The notes: a model not told the origin generated them from the sequence alone. 64,000 nucleotides of DNA from Streptomyces triticisoli (GCF_003270085.1 NZ_QFDQ01000020.1:39616-103615); one strand, 5' to 3'; positions 34,795 to 44,054 are shown, counted from the first letter of the stretch. Translations and numbers: made by a program.

Positions 34795-35076
34795 ATGGCT
34801 GAGCGCCGCGTCAACGTCGGCTGGGCCGAGGGCCTCCACGCCCGCCCCGCCTCCATCTTCGTCCGGGCCGCCACGGCCGCAGGCATCCCCGTGACGATCG
34901 CCAAGGCCGACGGCACCCCCGTCAACGCGGCCTCCATGCTGGCCGTGCTCGGCCTCGGCGCCCAGGGGGGCGAGGAGGTCGTCCTGGCCTCCGACGCCGA
35001 GGGCGCGGACACCGCGCTGGACCGGCTGGCCAAGCTGGTGTCCGAGGGGCTCGAGGAGCTTCCCGAGACGGTCTGA
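34795..35076 (+). CDS. ptsH: PTS phosphocarrier protein HPr
   Basis: A 93-aa phosphocarrier passing phosphate from enzyme I to sugar-specific IIA proteins. The active site GLHARPAS has the phosphorylated His15; the region around NAASMLAVLGLGA has Ser47, equivalent to regulatory Ser46 of Firmicutes. The fold is complete. ATG at 34795 follows GAAGGG by about nine bases. A dre site lies upstream, so GlcNAc control through DasR is expected. Enzyme I is not in the window. Confidence 0.95.
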   Translation: MAERRVNVGWAEGLHARPASIFVRAATAAGIPVTIAKADGTPVNAASMLAVLGLGAQGGEEVVLASDAEGADTALDRLAKLVSEGLEELPETV

Positions 35077-35154
35077 CCGTCGGCAGGACGGGGCAGGACG
35101 GCCGACTGATCCGGCTGATTCTTCCGGTCCGGCTGATCGGGCTGATCAGGCGCC

Positions 35155-35197
35155 GAAGCCGTGCCGTCCTCTCCGGACGGCACGGCTTCTCCGTTTT
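35155..35197. terminator. Convergent hairpin terminator between ptsH and the M23 peptidase
   Basis: A perfect 15-bp stem (35155-35169 with 35175-35189), 5-nt loop, then TCCGTTTT on the plus strand. Confidence 0.8.
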
Positions 35198-35211
35198 CCG
35201 GGCGCGGTGTG

Positions 35212-35970
35212 TCAGATGTTCACGCCGTGCCCGCGGAGGTAGGCCACGGGGTCGACGTCGGAGCCGTAGTCCGGGGCCGTACGGGCCTCGAAGTGCAGGT
35301 GCGCTCCGGTGACGTTGCCGGTCGCGCCGGACAGGCCGATCCGCTGGCCGGGGACGACCGTCTGGCCCACCGAGACCGCGATGGACGACAGGTGGCCGTA
35401 CTGGGTGTACATGCCGTCGGCCATCCTGATCACGACCTGGTTGCCGTACGCCCCGCCCCAGCCGGCCTGGACGACGGTGCCGACGCCGACCGCGTGGACG
35501 GCGGCGCCGCTCGCGGCGTGGAAGTCGATGCCGGTGTGGGAACCGGAGGACCACAGGGAGCCACCGCTCCGGTAGCCGGTGGAGACGTAGGAGCCGGAGA
35601 TCGGCGACACGAAGGTGTTCAGACGCCTGCGCTCGGCCTCACGGGCGGCGCGCGCCTCGGCCTCGCGCTCCTTCTCCGCCTGCTCCGCGGCCTTCTTGCG
35701 GGCGGCCGCCTCGGCCAGCTTCTGTTCGGCGGCCTGCTTCTGGGCGGCGGCCTGGGCGCCGATCTTCTCGGCGATGCTGTCGCCGATGGTGACGACCGGG
35801 GTCAGGCCGGTGTCCTCGGGAGCGGGAGCCTCGGCGGCGAGGGCCGGGGAGGCGGCGAGAGTGCCGACGACGCCGGTGGTGGTGAGGGCCGCGACGCCCG
35901 CCGCGCGGGCGGTGGTGCGGTGCATCCGGCTGGGCCGGCGGTGCTTCCCGGTGGCGCGAGTGAACGCCAT
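35212..35970 (-). CDS. Secreted M23 (LytM) cell-wall endopeptidase
   Basis: A 252-aa exported protein. Residues 1-46 are a signal peptide (twin basic region, hydrophobic core GVAALTTTGVVGTLAASPALA, cleavage after ALA). A coiled-coil of Ala/Glu/Lys repeats (about 65-115) precedes the M23 domain with zinc ligands HTGIDF (H...D) and HLHFE. It should cut peptidoglycan stem peptides. ATG at 35970 follows GGAAAGGA. The mRNA carries a c-di-AMP riboswitch, tying wall hydrolysis to c-di-AMP level. Confidence 0.9.
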   Translation of the reverse strand: MAFTRATGKHRRPSRMHRTTARAAGVAALTTTGVVGTLAASPALAAEAPAPEDTGLTPVVTIGDSIAEKIGAQAAAQKQAAEQKLAEAAARKKAAEQAEKEREAEARAAREAERRRLNTFVSPISGSYVSTGYRSGGSLWSSGSHTGIDFHAASGAAVHAVGVGTVVQAGWGGAYGNQVVIRMADGMYTQYGHLSSIAVSVGQTVVPGQRIGLSGATGNVTGAHLHFEARTAPDYGSDVDPVAYLRGHGVNI

Positions 35971-35984
35971 GTAGACGCTGGTCC

Positions 35985-36145
35985 TTTCCTTCCCTGTCGC
36001 CTACCGGGTTAGCTGACAGGTTCGGAGCAGGAAGGTCTCCTACGGACACCCTCGCGACACGCGCGGGCGTCCGATTCACCTCAGGGACTGCGTGGGTCCC
36101 CGGCTCCCCTGGCTCGCGCCGTACGGGGACTCGGCGATGGCTGCC
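35985..36145 (-). promoter_or_regulatory. ydaO-type c-di-AMP riboswitch
   Basis: Read on the minus strand, the M23 leader shows, in order, ATCGCCGAGTCC, AGGGGAGCCGGGGACCCA, GAGGTGAATCGGACG, TCCGAACCTGTCAGCTAACC and GGTAGGCGACAGGGAAGG. These are the conserved ydaO/yuaA elements: GGGG..ACCC stem, GGTGAATC, CGAA-CC-GNCAGCTAAC and the closing purine stretch. In Streptomyces this riboswitch turns off rpfA-type wall hydrolases at high c-di-AMP. Placement directly before the M23 start fits an off-switch. Confidence 0.9.
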
Positions 36146-36189
36146 CGGTGCCGCGGGTGCGGCGCACTGCCCGACGAACAGCCGGACCG

Positions 36190-36219
36190 ACGCTAGACGG
36201 GGGTGCTTTTGATTCCCAA
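36190..36219 (-). promoter_or_regulatory. Promoter of the riboswitch-M23 transcript
   Basis: Minus strand: TTGGGA (36219-36214), 18-nt spacer, TAGCGT (36195-36190). Transcription would start near 36183 and run into the riboswitch. Confidence 0.5.
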
Positions 36220-36285
36220 ACGGAACAGAGGTTTTGTAGCGCAGACCACAGGGCAGAGAGGAAGACTTCGCCTCAATTCAGACAC

Positions 36286-36325
36286 CGTGGGGCCCTGGTG
36301 ACGCTTCGGTCACCAGGGCCCCACG
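36286..36325 (-). terminator. Hairpin terminator after the M16 pair
   Basis: A perfect 17-bp stem (36286-36302 with 36309-36325) and a 6-nt GCTTCG loop, just past the stop of the inactive M16 gene. Confidence 0.8.
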
Positions 36326-36336
36326 CACGCGTGCCG

Positions 36337-37725
36337 CTACTCGGCCGCCACGACGGTGACGCGGCCGATGCCGAGAGCCTCGACGGGCTCCTTGATCTGC
36401 GCGGCGTCACCGACGAGGACGGTCACCAGCCGGTCCACCGGGAAGGCGTTGACGACGGCCGCGGTGGCCTCCACCGTGCCGGTGGCGGCGAGCTGCTGGT
36501 ACAGCGTCGCCTGGTAGTCGTCGGGCAGGTGCTGCTCGACCTGGTCGGCCAGCGTGTTCGCCACGGCGGCCGCCGTCTCGTACTTCAGCGGCGCCACGCC
36601 GACGAGGTTCTGCACGGCGACGTCCCGCTCGGTGTCGGTCAGGCCCTCGGCGGCGAGCTTGCGCAGCACCGTGAAGAGGTCCCGCAGGGCCGGGCCGGTG
36701 TTCGGCGTGTCGACCGAGCCGCTGATGGCGAGCATCGCGGCGCCCGAGCCGTCGGGGGCGGAACGCAGCACCTGGCCGAACGCCCGCACACCGTAGGTGT
36801 AGCCCTTCTCCTCGCGCAGGACACGGTCCAGGCGGGAGGTGAGGGTGCCGCCGAGGCAGTACGTGCCGAGCACCTGGGCGGGCCACACACGGTCGTGCCG
36901 GTCGGGGCCGACACGACCGATGAGCAGCTGTGTCTGGACGGCGCCGGGCCGGTTGACGATGACCACGCGCCCGGTGTCGTCGGCGGTCACCGGCGGCACG
37001 GGCCGCGGCTTGGCGGGCGCCCCCGTCCAGGCGCCCAGGGTCTCGCCCAGCAGCTCGTCCAGGTCGATGCCGGTGAGGTCGCCGACGACCACGACGGTGG
37101 CCGTGGCGGGACGTACGTACCGGTCGTAGAAGGAGCGGACGGCCGCCGAGTCGATGGCGCCGACCGTCTCCTCGGTGCCCTGGCGCGGGCGCGACATGCG
37201 CGCGGTGGCCGGGAACAGCTCCTTGGAGAGCTCCTTGGCGGCACGGCGGGCGGGGTTGGCCTGCTCGTGCGGGATCTCGTCGAGCCGGTTGCGCACCAGC
37301 CGCTCGACCTCGGAGTCGGCGAAGGCGGGTGCCCTGAGGGCGTCGGCCAGCAGGCCGAGCCCCTTGGCCAGGCGGGAGGCCGGGACCTCCAGGACGAGCC
37401 GTACGCCGGGGTGGTCGGCGTGCATGTCGAGGGTGGCGCCCGCGCGCTCCAGCTCGGCGGCGAACTCCTCGGCGGAGTGCTTGTCGGTGCCCTCGGAGAA
37501 GGCCCGGGCCATGATCGTGGCGACGCCGTCCAGGCCGTCCGGCTCGGCGTCCAGGGGCGCGTCCAGCAGCACCTCGACGGCGACGACCTGCTGGCCGGGG
37601 CGGTGGCAGCGCAGCACCGTCAGGCCGTTGTCCAGCGTTCCGCGCTCGGGTGCCGGGAACGCCCACGGCCTGGCCTCGCCCGCCTGGGGCCGGGGGTGGA
37701 ACTCCATCGTGGCGAGCTCGGTCAC
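36337..37725 (-). CDS. M16 peptidase-family protein, non-catalytic partner
   Basis: A 462-aa M16 subunit. The zinc motif HxxEH is absent: the matching position reads ATIMARAFSEGTDKHSAEEF. The Arg/Tyr substrate-binding pair typical of the partner subunit is kept (REEKGYTYGVRAFG). GTG at 37725 overlaps the catalytic gene stop (GTGA); ATG at 37707 is an alternative. With its neighbour it should form a heterodimeric M16B protease like SPH2681/SPH2682-type bacterial pairs. Substrate unknown. Confidence 0.87.
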   Translation of the reverse strand: MTELATMEFHPRPQAGEARPWAFPAPERGTLDNGLTVLRCHRPGQQVVAVEVLLDAPLDAEPDGLDGVATIMARAFSEGTDKHSAEEFAAELERAGATLDMHADHPGVRLVLEVPASRLAKGLGLLADALRAPAFADSEVERLVRNRLDEIPHEQANPARRAAKELSKELFPATARMSRPRQGTEETVGAIDSAAVRSFYDRYVRPATATVVVVGDLTGIDLDELLGETLGAWTGAPAKPRPVPPVTADDTGRVVIVNRPGAVQTQLLIGRVGPDRHDRVWPAQVLGTYCLGGTLTSRLDRVLREEKGYTYGVRAFGQVLRSAPDGSGAAMLAISGSVDTPNTGPALRDLFTVLRKLAAEGLTDTERDVAVQNLVGVAPLKYETAAAVANTLADQVEQHLPDDYQATLYQQLAATGTVEATAAVVNAFPVDRLVTVLVGDAAQIKEPVEALGIGRVTVVAAE

Positions 37726-39119
37726 TTCGCCGCCTCCTCGGTGTCGTCGGTGGCCGCGGCGTCCGCGTCCTGGGCGTCGGCGGCTTCGGCTGCTTCGACT
37801 GCCTCGGCCGTGTCGGCGGCGGTCGGCTCGTAGACGAGCACCGCGCGGTTGTCGGGCCGCAGGCGGGCCCTGGCGGCCTCCTGGACCTCCTGCGGGGTCA
37901 CCTCCAGGACGCGCTTGACGGCGGTCAGGGCGAGCTGCGGGTCGCCGAACAGGACGGCGTACCGGCACAGTTCGTCGGCGCGGCCCGCGACCGTGCCGAG
38001 CCGGTCCAGCCACTCGCGCTCCAACTGGGCCTGGGCGCGCTCCATCTCCTCGGCCGTCGGTCCCTCCTCCGCGAACCGGGAGAGCTCCTCGTCGATGGCC
38101 GACTCGATGACGGGGATCTCGACGTCGCCGGAGGCCTTCACGTCCAGCCAGCCCAGGGAGGGCGCGCCGGCCAGCCGCAGCAGGCCGAAGCCGGCGGCGA
38201 CGGCGGTACGGTCGCGGCGCACCAGCCGGTTGTACAGGCGGGAGGACTCGCCGCCGCCGAGGATGGTCAGCGCCAGGTCGGCCGCGTCGCACGCGCGCGT
38301 GCCGTCGTGCGGGAGCCGGTAGGCGGCCATCAGGGCACGGGCCGGGACCTCCTCCTCGACGACCTCGCGCATCTGCTCGCCGATGGTCTCGGGCAGGGAG
38401 CCGTCGCGGGGCTGGGGCTTGCCGTCGTGGGACGGGATGGAGCCGAAGTACTTCTCGATCCAGGCGAGCGTCTGCTGCGGGTCGATGTCGCCGACGACCG
38501 ACAGGACGGCGTTGTTGGGCGCGTAGTACGTCCGGAAGAACTGCCGGGCGTCCTCCAGGGTGGCCGCGTCGAGGTCCGCCATGGAACCGATCGGCGTGTG
38601 GTGGTACGGGTGGCCCTCCGGGTAGGCGAGGGCGGTCAGCCTCTCGAAGGCGGTGCCGTAGGGGACGTTGTCGTAGCGCTGGCGGCGCTCGTTCTTGACG
38701 ACGTCCCGCTGGTTCTCCATGGACTCGTCGTCCAGCGCGGCGAGCAGGGAGCCCATGCGGTCGGCCTCCAGCCAGAGGGCGAGCTCCAGCTGGTGGGCGG
38801 GCATGGTCTCGAAGTAGTTGGTGCGCTCGAAGCTGGTGGTGCCGTTGAGCGAGCCGCCCGCGCCCTGCACCAGCTCGAAGTGACCGTTGCCCTTGACCTG
38901 GGCGGAGCCCTGGAACATCAGGTGCTCGAAAAGGTGAGCCAGGCCGGTGCGTCCCTTGACCTCGTGGCGCGAGCCGACGTCGTACCAGAGGCACACCGCC
39001 GCGACCGGGGTCAGGCGGTCCTCGGAGAGCACCACGCGCAGGCCGTTGGCCAGGCGGTGCTCGGTCGCTGTCAGGCCGCCGGAGCCTGCCTCGGCTGTGG
39101 CCGTGTGACCCATGGGCAT
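37722..39119 (-). CDS. M16 family zinc peptidase, catalytic subunit
   Basis: A 465-aa cytoplasmic M16B peptidase. The inverted zinc motif HLFEH is at residues 62-66 with the distal Glu near residue 140 (MENQRDVVKNERRQ). ATG at 39119 sits six bases after AAGGG; ATGs at 39125 and 39113 are worse spaced. The open frame continues far upstream to 40280, but that part is the repeat region and has no start context. The C-terminus is Ala/Glu/Asp-rich. It is coupled to the inactive partner. Confidence 0.9.
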   Translation of the reverse strand: MPMGHTATAEAGSGGLTATEHRLANGLRVVLSEDRLTPVAAVCLWYDVGSRHEVKGRTGLAHLFEHLMFQGSAQVKGNGHFELVQGAGGSLNGTTSFERTNYFETMPAHQLELALWLEADRMGSLLAALDDESMENQRDVVKNERRQRYDNVPYGTAFERLTALAYPEGHPYHHTPIGSMADLDAATLEDARQFFRTYYAPNNAVLSVVGDIDPQQTLAWIEKYFGSIPSHDGKPQPRDGSLPETIGEQMREVVEEEVPARALMAAYRLPHDGTRACDAADLALTILGGGESSRLYNRLVRRDRTAVAAGFGLLRLAGAPSLGWLDVKASGDVEIPVIESAIDEELSRFAEEGPTAEEMERAQAQLEREWLDRLGTVAGRADELCRYAVLFGDPQLALTAVKRVLEVTPQEVQEAARARLRPDNRAVLVYEPTAADTAEAVEAAEAADAQDADAAATDDTEEAAK

Positions 39120-39264
39120 GTACATCCCTTCGATCGCGATGGCGGTGTGCGAACCGCCCGTTTCCTGCCAGTCCTGCCACTGTATGCAAGCGTGCGGACC
39201 CCTGGCGAAGTTCCCGGAGGTCGTACGCCGAGAGCGAGATCGGAAGCGGGGCGAGCGAGCCGTC

Positions 39265-40110
39265 GGACGCGCCCCGAGCGCAGGACGCCTCCGGGGCGCG
39301 GTGGGGCAGTCGAGGCCGGCGCCCCACACCCGCGGCGCGGGCACGAAACAGTGGCGATGGACGTGGACAACCCGCCACGGCGTCCCACGCCCGCGGCGCA
39401 GGCACGCGTGCGTGGCGCGGGGCAGGCCGGGAAGCGGCTGCGGCGAGAGTGCGCGGGCACGGGCACGCGTGCGTGGCGCGGGCGTGGCACCGGTCGGTCT
39501 TTGCGGGTTCGGGCGGGGCGGCACGCGCGCGGGAGAGGGGCCGCGATCGTCGGCGTGGGGATGGCCATCCTCTGGGGGCGACGCGCGCGCGGAGGACGGG
39601 CCGGCCGTTCCGGGACTCCGTGGGCCCGGCCAAGGCGCCCGGGCGCGGAACCGGCCTCGGGGGCCGGGGCATCGGACGTCACTGCTGAGCCGCTGCGGTC
39701 GCCCCACAGGAGCGGGCCATGCCGCTGAAGCGGCTGCACCGCGCAGGCGGCGGCAGCGTCGGGCGGGATCGCCGGGCCAGGAGGTGCCGCCGGCTCCCCG
39801 GGCCCGGCGGGCGCCGCGGCCGGAATGCCGCGCGTGTGCAGGGCACTGGCACGAGGCCGAGGCGCGGCTCGGAGTCGGGTTCGGAAATTCCACGCGTGCG
39901 CGAGGCACACGTCCCCAGTCCGGCGGAGTCCGCGCTCCACTGGCGGAATTCCACGCGCGCGAGGCACACGGTGCCGTCCGGGGCGTAGGGCCAGGCGTTG
40001 GACGGAATTCCACGCGTGCGCGAGGCACGCGCTTCCGGCCGGGCGGGCACTGCACCGGACCCGCGGAAATTCCGCGGGTCCGCGGGGCACGCGTGCGCGT
40101 GGGACGGGCA
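39265..40110 (-). CRISPR. Degenerate CRISPR-like array, type I-E style, no cas genes
   Basis: The 846 bp between the M16 genes and parC carry a repeat with 59-62 bp period. Plus-strand markers 'ggcac' closing each repeat fall at 39340, 39401, 39462, then 39841, 39903, 39962, 40023 and 40085; weaker units fill the middle in phase. On the minus strand the best copies read GTGCCTCGCGCACGCGTGG then AATTCC, close to the type I-E consensus (GTGCTCCCCGCGCACGCGGG...), with a hairpin core (CCTCGCG/CGCGTGG). Intervening 31-33 bp differ. Many copies are mutated, so the array is a relic or a 61-bp minisatellite. No cas gene is in the window. Confidence 0.5.
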
Positions 40111-40326
40111 ACGCGCGGCGGGAGCATCTCGGGGTACGAGGGCGGCCCGCGCCCGGAATCGTGGTGGTGACGGTGACTTCGGACGCGAGGCCGGCGGCTC
40201 CCATACGGTGGGGCAGAGGCCGGTGCGGCGGAGCCGGTGGGGCGGGGGCTGGTCCGGGTTGTCAGTCGGGCGGTCCACAATGGTCCGCGTCAGATCCCGT
40301 CACGCTTCAGCAAGGAGCCGGCAGCG
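40111..40326. promoter_or_regulatory. parC upstream region
   Basis: 216 bp between the repeat array and parC. Two weak segments in phase with the 61-bp repeat (near 40125 and 40189) may be dead units. The parC promoter must lie here; the ribosome site AAGGAG is at 40313-40318. Confidence 0.4.
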
Positions 40327-42783
40327 ATGGCCCGCCGCAGCACGAAGACCCCGCCGCCCGACGACTCGTACGAGGAGAAGATCCTCGACATCGACGTCGT
40401 CGATGAAATGCAGGGCTCCTTCCTCGAATACGCGTACTCGGTCATCTACTCCCGCGCCCTGCCGGACGCCCGGGACGGTCTCAAGCCGGTGCACCGCCGC
40501 ATCGTCTACCAGATGAACGAGATGGGCCTGCGGCCTGAGCGCGGGTACGTGAAGTGCGCCCGCGTCGTCGGCGAGGTCATGGGCAAGTTGCACCCGCACG
40601 GCGACGCGTCGATCTACGACGCCCTCGTGCGCATGGCGCAGCCCTTCTCCATGCGCGTTCCCCTGGTCGACGGCCACGGCAACTTCGGTTCGCTGGGCAA
40701 CGACGACCCGCCGGCGGCCATGCGGTACACCGAGTGCCGTATGGCGGCGGCGACGTCCCTGATGACGGAGTCCATCGACGAGGACACCGTCGACTTCGCC
40801 CCCAACTACGACGGCCAGGAACAGGAACCGGTCGCCCTGCCCGCCGCCTTCCCGAACCTGCTCGTCAACGGCTCCTCGGGCATCGCCGTCGGCATGGCCA
40901 CGAACATGCCTCCGCACAACCTCAACGAGGTCATCGCGGCCGCCCGCCACCTGATCCGTTACCCGAACGCGGACCTGGACGCCCTGATGAAGCACGTCCC
41001 GGGCCCGGACCTGCCCACCGGCGGCCGGATCGTCGGCCTGTCCGGGGTCAGGGACGCCTACGAGACGGGCCGCGGCACCTTCAAGATCCGCGCGACGGTC
41101 TCGGTGGAGACGGTGACGGCCCGCCGCAAGGGGCTGATCATCACTGAACTGCCCTTCGCCGTGGGCCCGGAGAAGGTGATCGCCAAGATCAAGGACCTGG
41201 TCGGCTCGAAGAAGGTCCAGGGCATCGCCGACGTCAAGGACCTCACCGACCGCGAGCACGGCCTGCGCCTGGTCATCGAGATCAAGAACGGCTTCGTGCC
41301 GGAGGCCGTCCTGGAGCAGCTCTACAAGCTGACGCCGATGGAGGAGTCCTTCGGCATCAACAACGTCGCGCTCGTCGACGGCCAGCCCCTCACCCTGGGC
41401 CTCAAGGAGCTCCTGGAGGTCTACCTCGACCACCGCTTCGACGTCGTACGGCGCCGCAGCGAGTACCGGCGCGGCAAGCGGCGCGACCGGCTGCACCTGG
41501 TCGAGGGCCTGCTCACCGCGCTGATGGACATCGACGAGGTCATCCGTCTGATCCGCTCCAGCGAGAACTCCGCGCAGGCCAAGGAGCGCCTGATGGAGCA
41601 CTTCTCGCTGAGCGAGGTGCAGACGCAGTACATCCTCGACACGCCGCTGCGCCGTCTGACCAAGTTCGACCGCATCGAGCTGGAGGCGGAGAAGGACAAG
41701 CTCGTCGCGGAGATCGAGGAGCTGACCCGGATCCTGGAGTCGGACGCGGAGCTGCGCAAGCTGGTGTCGGCCGAACTGGCCGCGGTCGCCAAGAAGTTCG
41801 GCACTCCGCGGCGCACGATGCTGCTGGAGGCGGGCGCCGCCCCGGCCGCCGCGGTGCCGCTGCAGGTGGCGGACGACCCGTGCCGCGTACTGCTGTCCTC
41901 GGCGGGTCTGCTGGCCCGTACGGCGAACAGCGATCCGTTCCCGCAGGGCACGGACGGCAAGCGGCACAAGCACGACCTGATCGTCTCGGCGGTTCCGGCG
42001 ACCGCCCGCGGCGAGGTGGGCGTGGTGACGTCCGCCGGCCGCCTGCTCCGGGTGAACGTCATCGACCTGCCCCAGCTGCCGGAGACGGCCTCGGCGGCGC
42101 ACCTCTCCGGCGGCGCACCCCTGGCGGAGTTCGTCACCCTGGAGGAAGACGAGAGCGTGGTCTGCCTGACCACGCTGGACGAGTCGTCGCCGGGCCTGGC
42201 CCTCGGCACCGAACAGGGTGTCGTCAAGCGTGTGGTCCCCGACTACCCCTCGAGCAGGGAGGAGTTGGAGGTCATCACCCTCAAGGAGGGCGACCGGATC
42301 GTCGGCGCGGTGGAGCTGCGCACCGGTGAGGAGGACCTGGTCTTCATCACGGACGACGCCCAGCTCCTGCGTTACCAGGCCTCCCAGGTCCGCCCGCAGG
42401 GCCGCCCGGCCGGCGGCATGGCCGGCATCAAGCTCGCCGAGGGCGCCAAGGTCATCTCGTTCACGGCCATCGATCCGGCCGCGGACGCGGTCGTCGTCAC
42501 CGTCGCCGGCTCGCGCGGGACGCTGGACGACTCCGTGCAGACGACGGGCAAGGTCACCCCGTTCGACCAGTTCCCGCGCAAGGGCCGGGCGACCGGCGGT
42601 GTCCGCTGCCAGCGGTTCCTGAAGGGCGAGGACTGCCTGGCCTTCGCCTGGGCCGGCCCCACGCCGGCCCGGGCCGCGCAGAAGAACGGCAGCCCGGCCG
42701 AACTCCCGGAGGCCGACCCGCGCCGCGACGGCTCGGGCGGGTCGCTGCCGAAGACGTTGGCGGTGGTGGCGGGGCCGGCCTAG
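40327..42783 (+). CDS. parC: DNA topoisomerase IV subunit A (ParC)
   Basis: An 818-aa GyrA-family subunit. The DNA-cleaving tyrosine is Tyr134 (AMRYTECR). At the quinolone position (GyrA Ser83) it has Ala104 ([10 protein letters not shown]). A winged helix, tower and coiled coil fill residues to about 500; the C-terminal half has beta-pinwheel blades ([29 protein letters not shown]) but no GyrA-box, which separates it from gyrase A. ATG at 40327 follows AAGGAG. The stop shares CTAG with the convergent CobW gene. It pairs with parE at 48114-50237. Confidence 0.93.
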   Translation: MARRSTKTPPPDDSYEEKILDIDVVDEMQGSFLEYAYSVIYSRALPDARDGLKPVHRRIVYQMNEMGLRPERGYVKCARVVGEVMGKLHPHGDASIYDALVRMAQPFSMRVPLVDGHGNFGSLGNDDPPAAMRYTECRMAAATSLMTESIDEDTVDFAPNYDGQEQEPVALPAAFPNLLVNGSSGIAVGMATNMPPHNLNEVIAAARHLIRYPNADLDALMKHVPGPDLPTGGRIVGLSGVRDAYETGRGTFKIRATVSVETVTARRKGLIITELPFAVGPEKVIAKIKDLVGSKKVQGIADVKDLTDREHGLRLVIEIKNGFVPEAVLEQLYKLTPMEESFGINNVALVDGQPLTLGLKELLEVYLDHRFDVVRRRSEYRRGKRRDRLHLVEGLLTALMDIDEVIRLIRSSENSAQAKERLMEHFSLSEVQTQYILDTPLRRLTKFDRIELEAEKDKLVAEIEELTRILESDAELRKLVSAELAAVAKKFGTPRRTMLLEAGAAPAAAVPLQVADDPCRVLLSSAGLLARTANSDPFPQGTDGKRHKHDLIVSAVPATARGEVGVVTSAGRLLRVNVIDLPQLPETASAAHLSGGAPLAEFVTLEEDESVVCLTTLDESSPGLALGTEQGVVKRVVPDYPSSREELEVITLKEGDRIVGAVELRTGEEDLVFITDDAQLLRYQASQVRPQGRPAGGMAGIKLAEGAKVISFTAIDPAADAVVVTVAGSRGTLDDSVQTTGKVTPFDQFPRKGRATGGVRCQRFLKGEDCLAFAWAGPTPARAAQKNGSPAELPEADPRRDGSGGSLPKTLAVVAGPA

Positions 42784-44054
42784 ACCGGGGGCTCCTGCAG
42801 GTCCGGATCCCCGGGATCCGGTTCCTCGGAGCCTCGTACGTAGCGGAGGACGCCCCACATGCCGTGCTCGTCGGCGTGCGGGGCGTCGTCCTTGCACGCC
42901 TCCAGCTCCTTGCCGAGGGCGCCCGTGTCGATGCCGGAGCCGATGAGCACCAGCTGGGTGAGGCGGGGTTCGCCGGCCGGCCAGGGTTCGGGATAGAAGC
43001 GCAGGAAGCGGCCCACGGCGTGCACGGCGTAGCGGTTGCGGGGGTCGTGGGGGCCGAAGTCGACGTACCCCTTGATCCGGTAGAGCCCGTCGGGGCGGCT
43101 GTCGAGGAACCGCATCAGCCGGCGGGGGCCGAGCGGCACGTCGGCGGCGAAGGAGAGGCTGTCGTAGCCGGTGTGCAGGTGCCCGGCGTGGCCGCTGTCG
43201 TAGCCGGTGTGCAGGTGCCCGGCGTGGCCGCTGTCGTAGCCGGTGTGCAGGTGCCCGGCGTGGCCGCTGTCGTAGCCGGTGTGCAGGTGCCCGGCGTGGC
43301 CGCTGTCGTCGCTGCCCTCGTGCAGATCGTCGAAGGACAACTGCCCGATGCGCTCCTCGCCGGGCCTGCAGTCGAAGAGGAACTCGGGGTCGACACGGCC
43401 GTGGGAGGCCGGGACGACGGCGGCCCCGTCGACGAGGGACGCCACGAGGTCGAGCACCTTTTCCACGTCGGCGGCCCGGTCCGCCTTGTTGACGACGACG
43501 AGGTCGGCGAGCGCGAGATGCCGGTCGAGTTCCGGGTGGAGCGCGCGGGTGGCGTCGAACTCGGCGGCGTCGACGACCTCGACGAGCCCGCCGTAGACGA
43601 CCCTGGGGTTGTCACTGGCCAGCACCATGCGGACGAGCTCCTGGGGTTCGGCGAGTCCGCTGGCCTCGATGACGACGACGTCGATACCGGCGGCGGGGCT
43701 CGTGAGCCGGTCCAGGTACACGTCGAGCTCGCTCACGTCGACCGCGCAGCACAGGCACCCGTTGCCGAGGGAGACGGTGGAGTCCCCGAGCGCTCCCGCG
43801 ACCGCCATGGCGTCGATCTCGATGGCGCCGAAGTCGTTGACGATCGCGCCGATACGGCTTCCGCCGCTGTGGTGGAGGAGGTGGTTGAGCAGCGTGGTCT
43901 TCCCGGAGCCGAGGAATCCGGCGAGCACGACGACCGGGATCTGCGGCACGGCCGGACTCGGACTTGGCTGCGGACCCGGACCCGGACCCGGACTTGGCTG
44001 CGGGCTTGGGCTCGGGTTCCGGCTCGGACTGGAGTCCCGGCTCGGCTGACTCAC
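42780..44054 (-). CDS. CobW/P47K-family (G3E) GTPase, probable metallochaperone
   Basis: A 424-aa GTPase. After a Pro/Ser/Gly-rich start: Walker [12 protein letters not shown], metal site GNGCLCCAV (CxCC), switch region EASGLAEPQE, NKAD, and the C-terminal CobW_C domain. Between them is a His-rich loop made of four identical copies of the 12-residue unit DSGHAGHLHTGY, probably Zn/Co binding. GTG at 44054 follows GAGAGAGG; a longer start at 44093 has none. COG0523 proteins deliver zinc or other metals; no Zur box was found in the gap upstream. Its stop overlaps parC. Confidence 0.88.
   Translation of the reverse strand: MSQPSRDSSPSRNPSPSPQPSPGPGPGPQPSPSPAVPQIPVVVLAGFLGSGKTTLLNHLLHHSGGSRIGAIVNDFGAIEIDAMAVAGALGDSTVSLGNGCLCCAVDVSELDVYLDRLTSPAAGIDVVVIEASGLAEPQELVRMVLASDNPRVVYGGLVEVVDAAEFDATRALHPELDRHLALADLVVVNKADRAADVEKVLDLVASLVDGAAVVPASHGRVDPEFLFDCRPGEERIGQLSFDDLHEGSDDSGHAGHLHTGYDSGHAGHLHTGYDSGHAGHLHTGYDSGHAGHLHTGYDSLSFAADVPLGPRRLMRFLDSRPDGLYRIKGYVDFGPHDPRNRYAVHAVGRFLRFYPEPWPAGEPRLTQLVLIGSGIDTGALGKELEACKDDAPHADEHGMWGVLRYVRGSEEPDPGDPDLQEPPV
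43161..43304 (-). repeat. 36-bp minisatellite, four perfect copies, inside the CobW gene
   Basis: Four identical 36-bp units (43161-43196, 43197-43232, 43233-43268, 43269-43304) encode the 12-residue His-rich unit. Perfect identity, at DNA level including all third positions, indicates recent expansion; copy number may vary between strains. Confidence 0.95.

Noticed and set aside
39126..40280. N-terminal extension of the catalytic M16 gene across the repeat array
   Set aside because: The in-frame residues are just translated repeats (RVPRARVEF-like); the M16 domain begins right after the ATG at 39119, which has AAGGG upstream.
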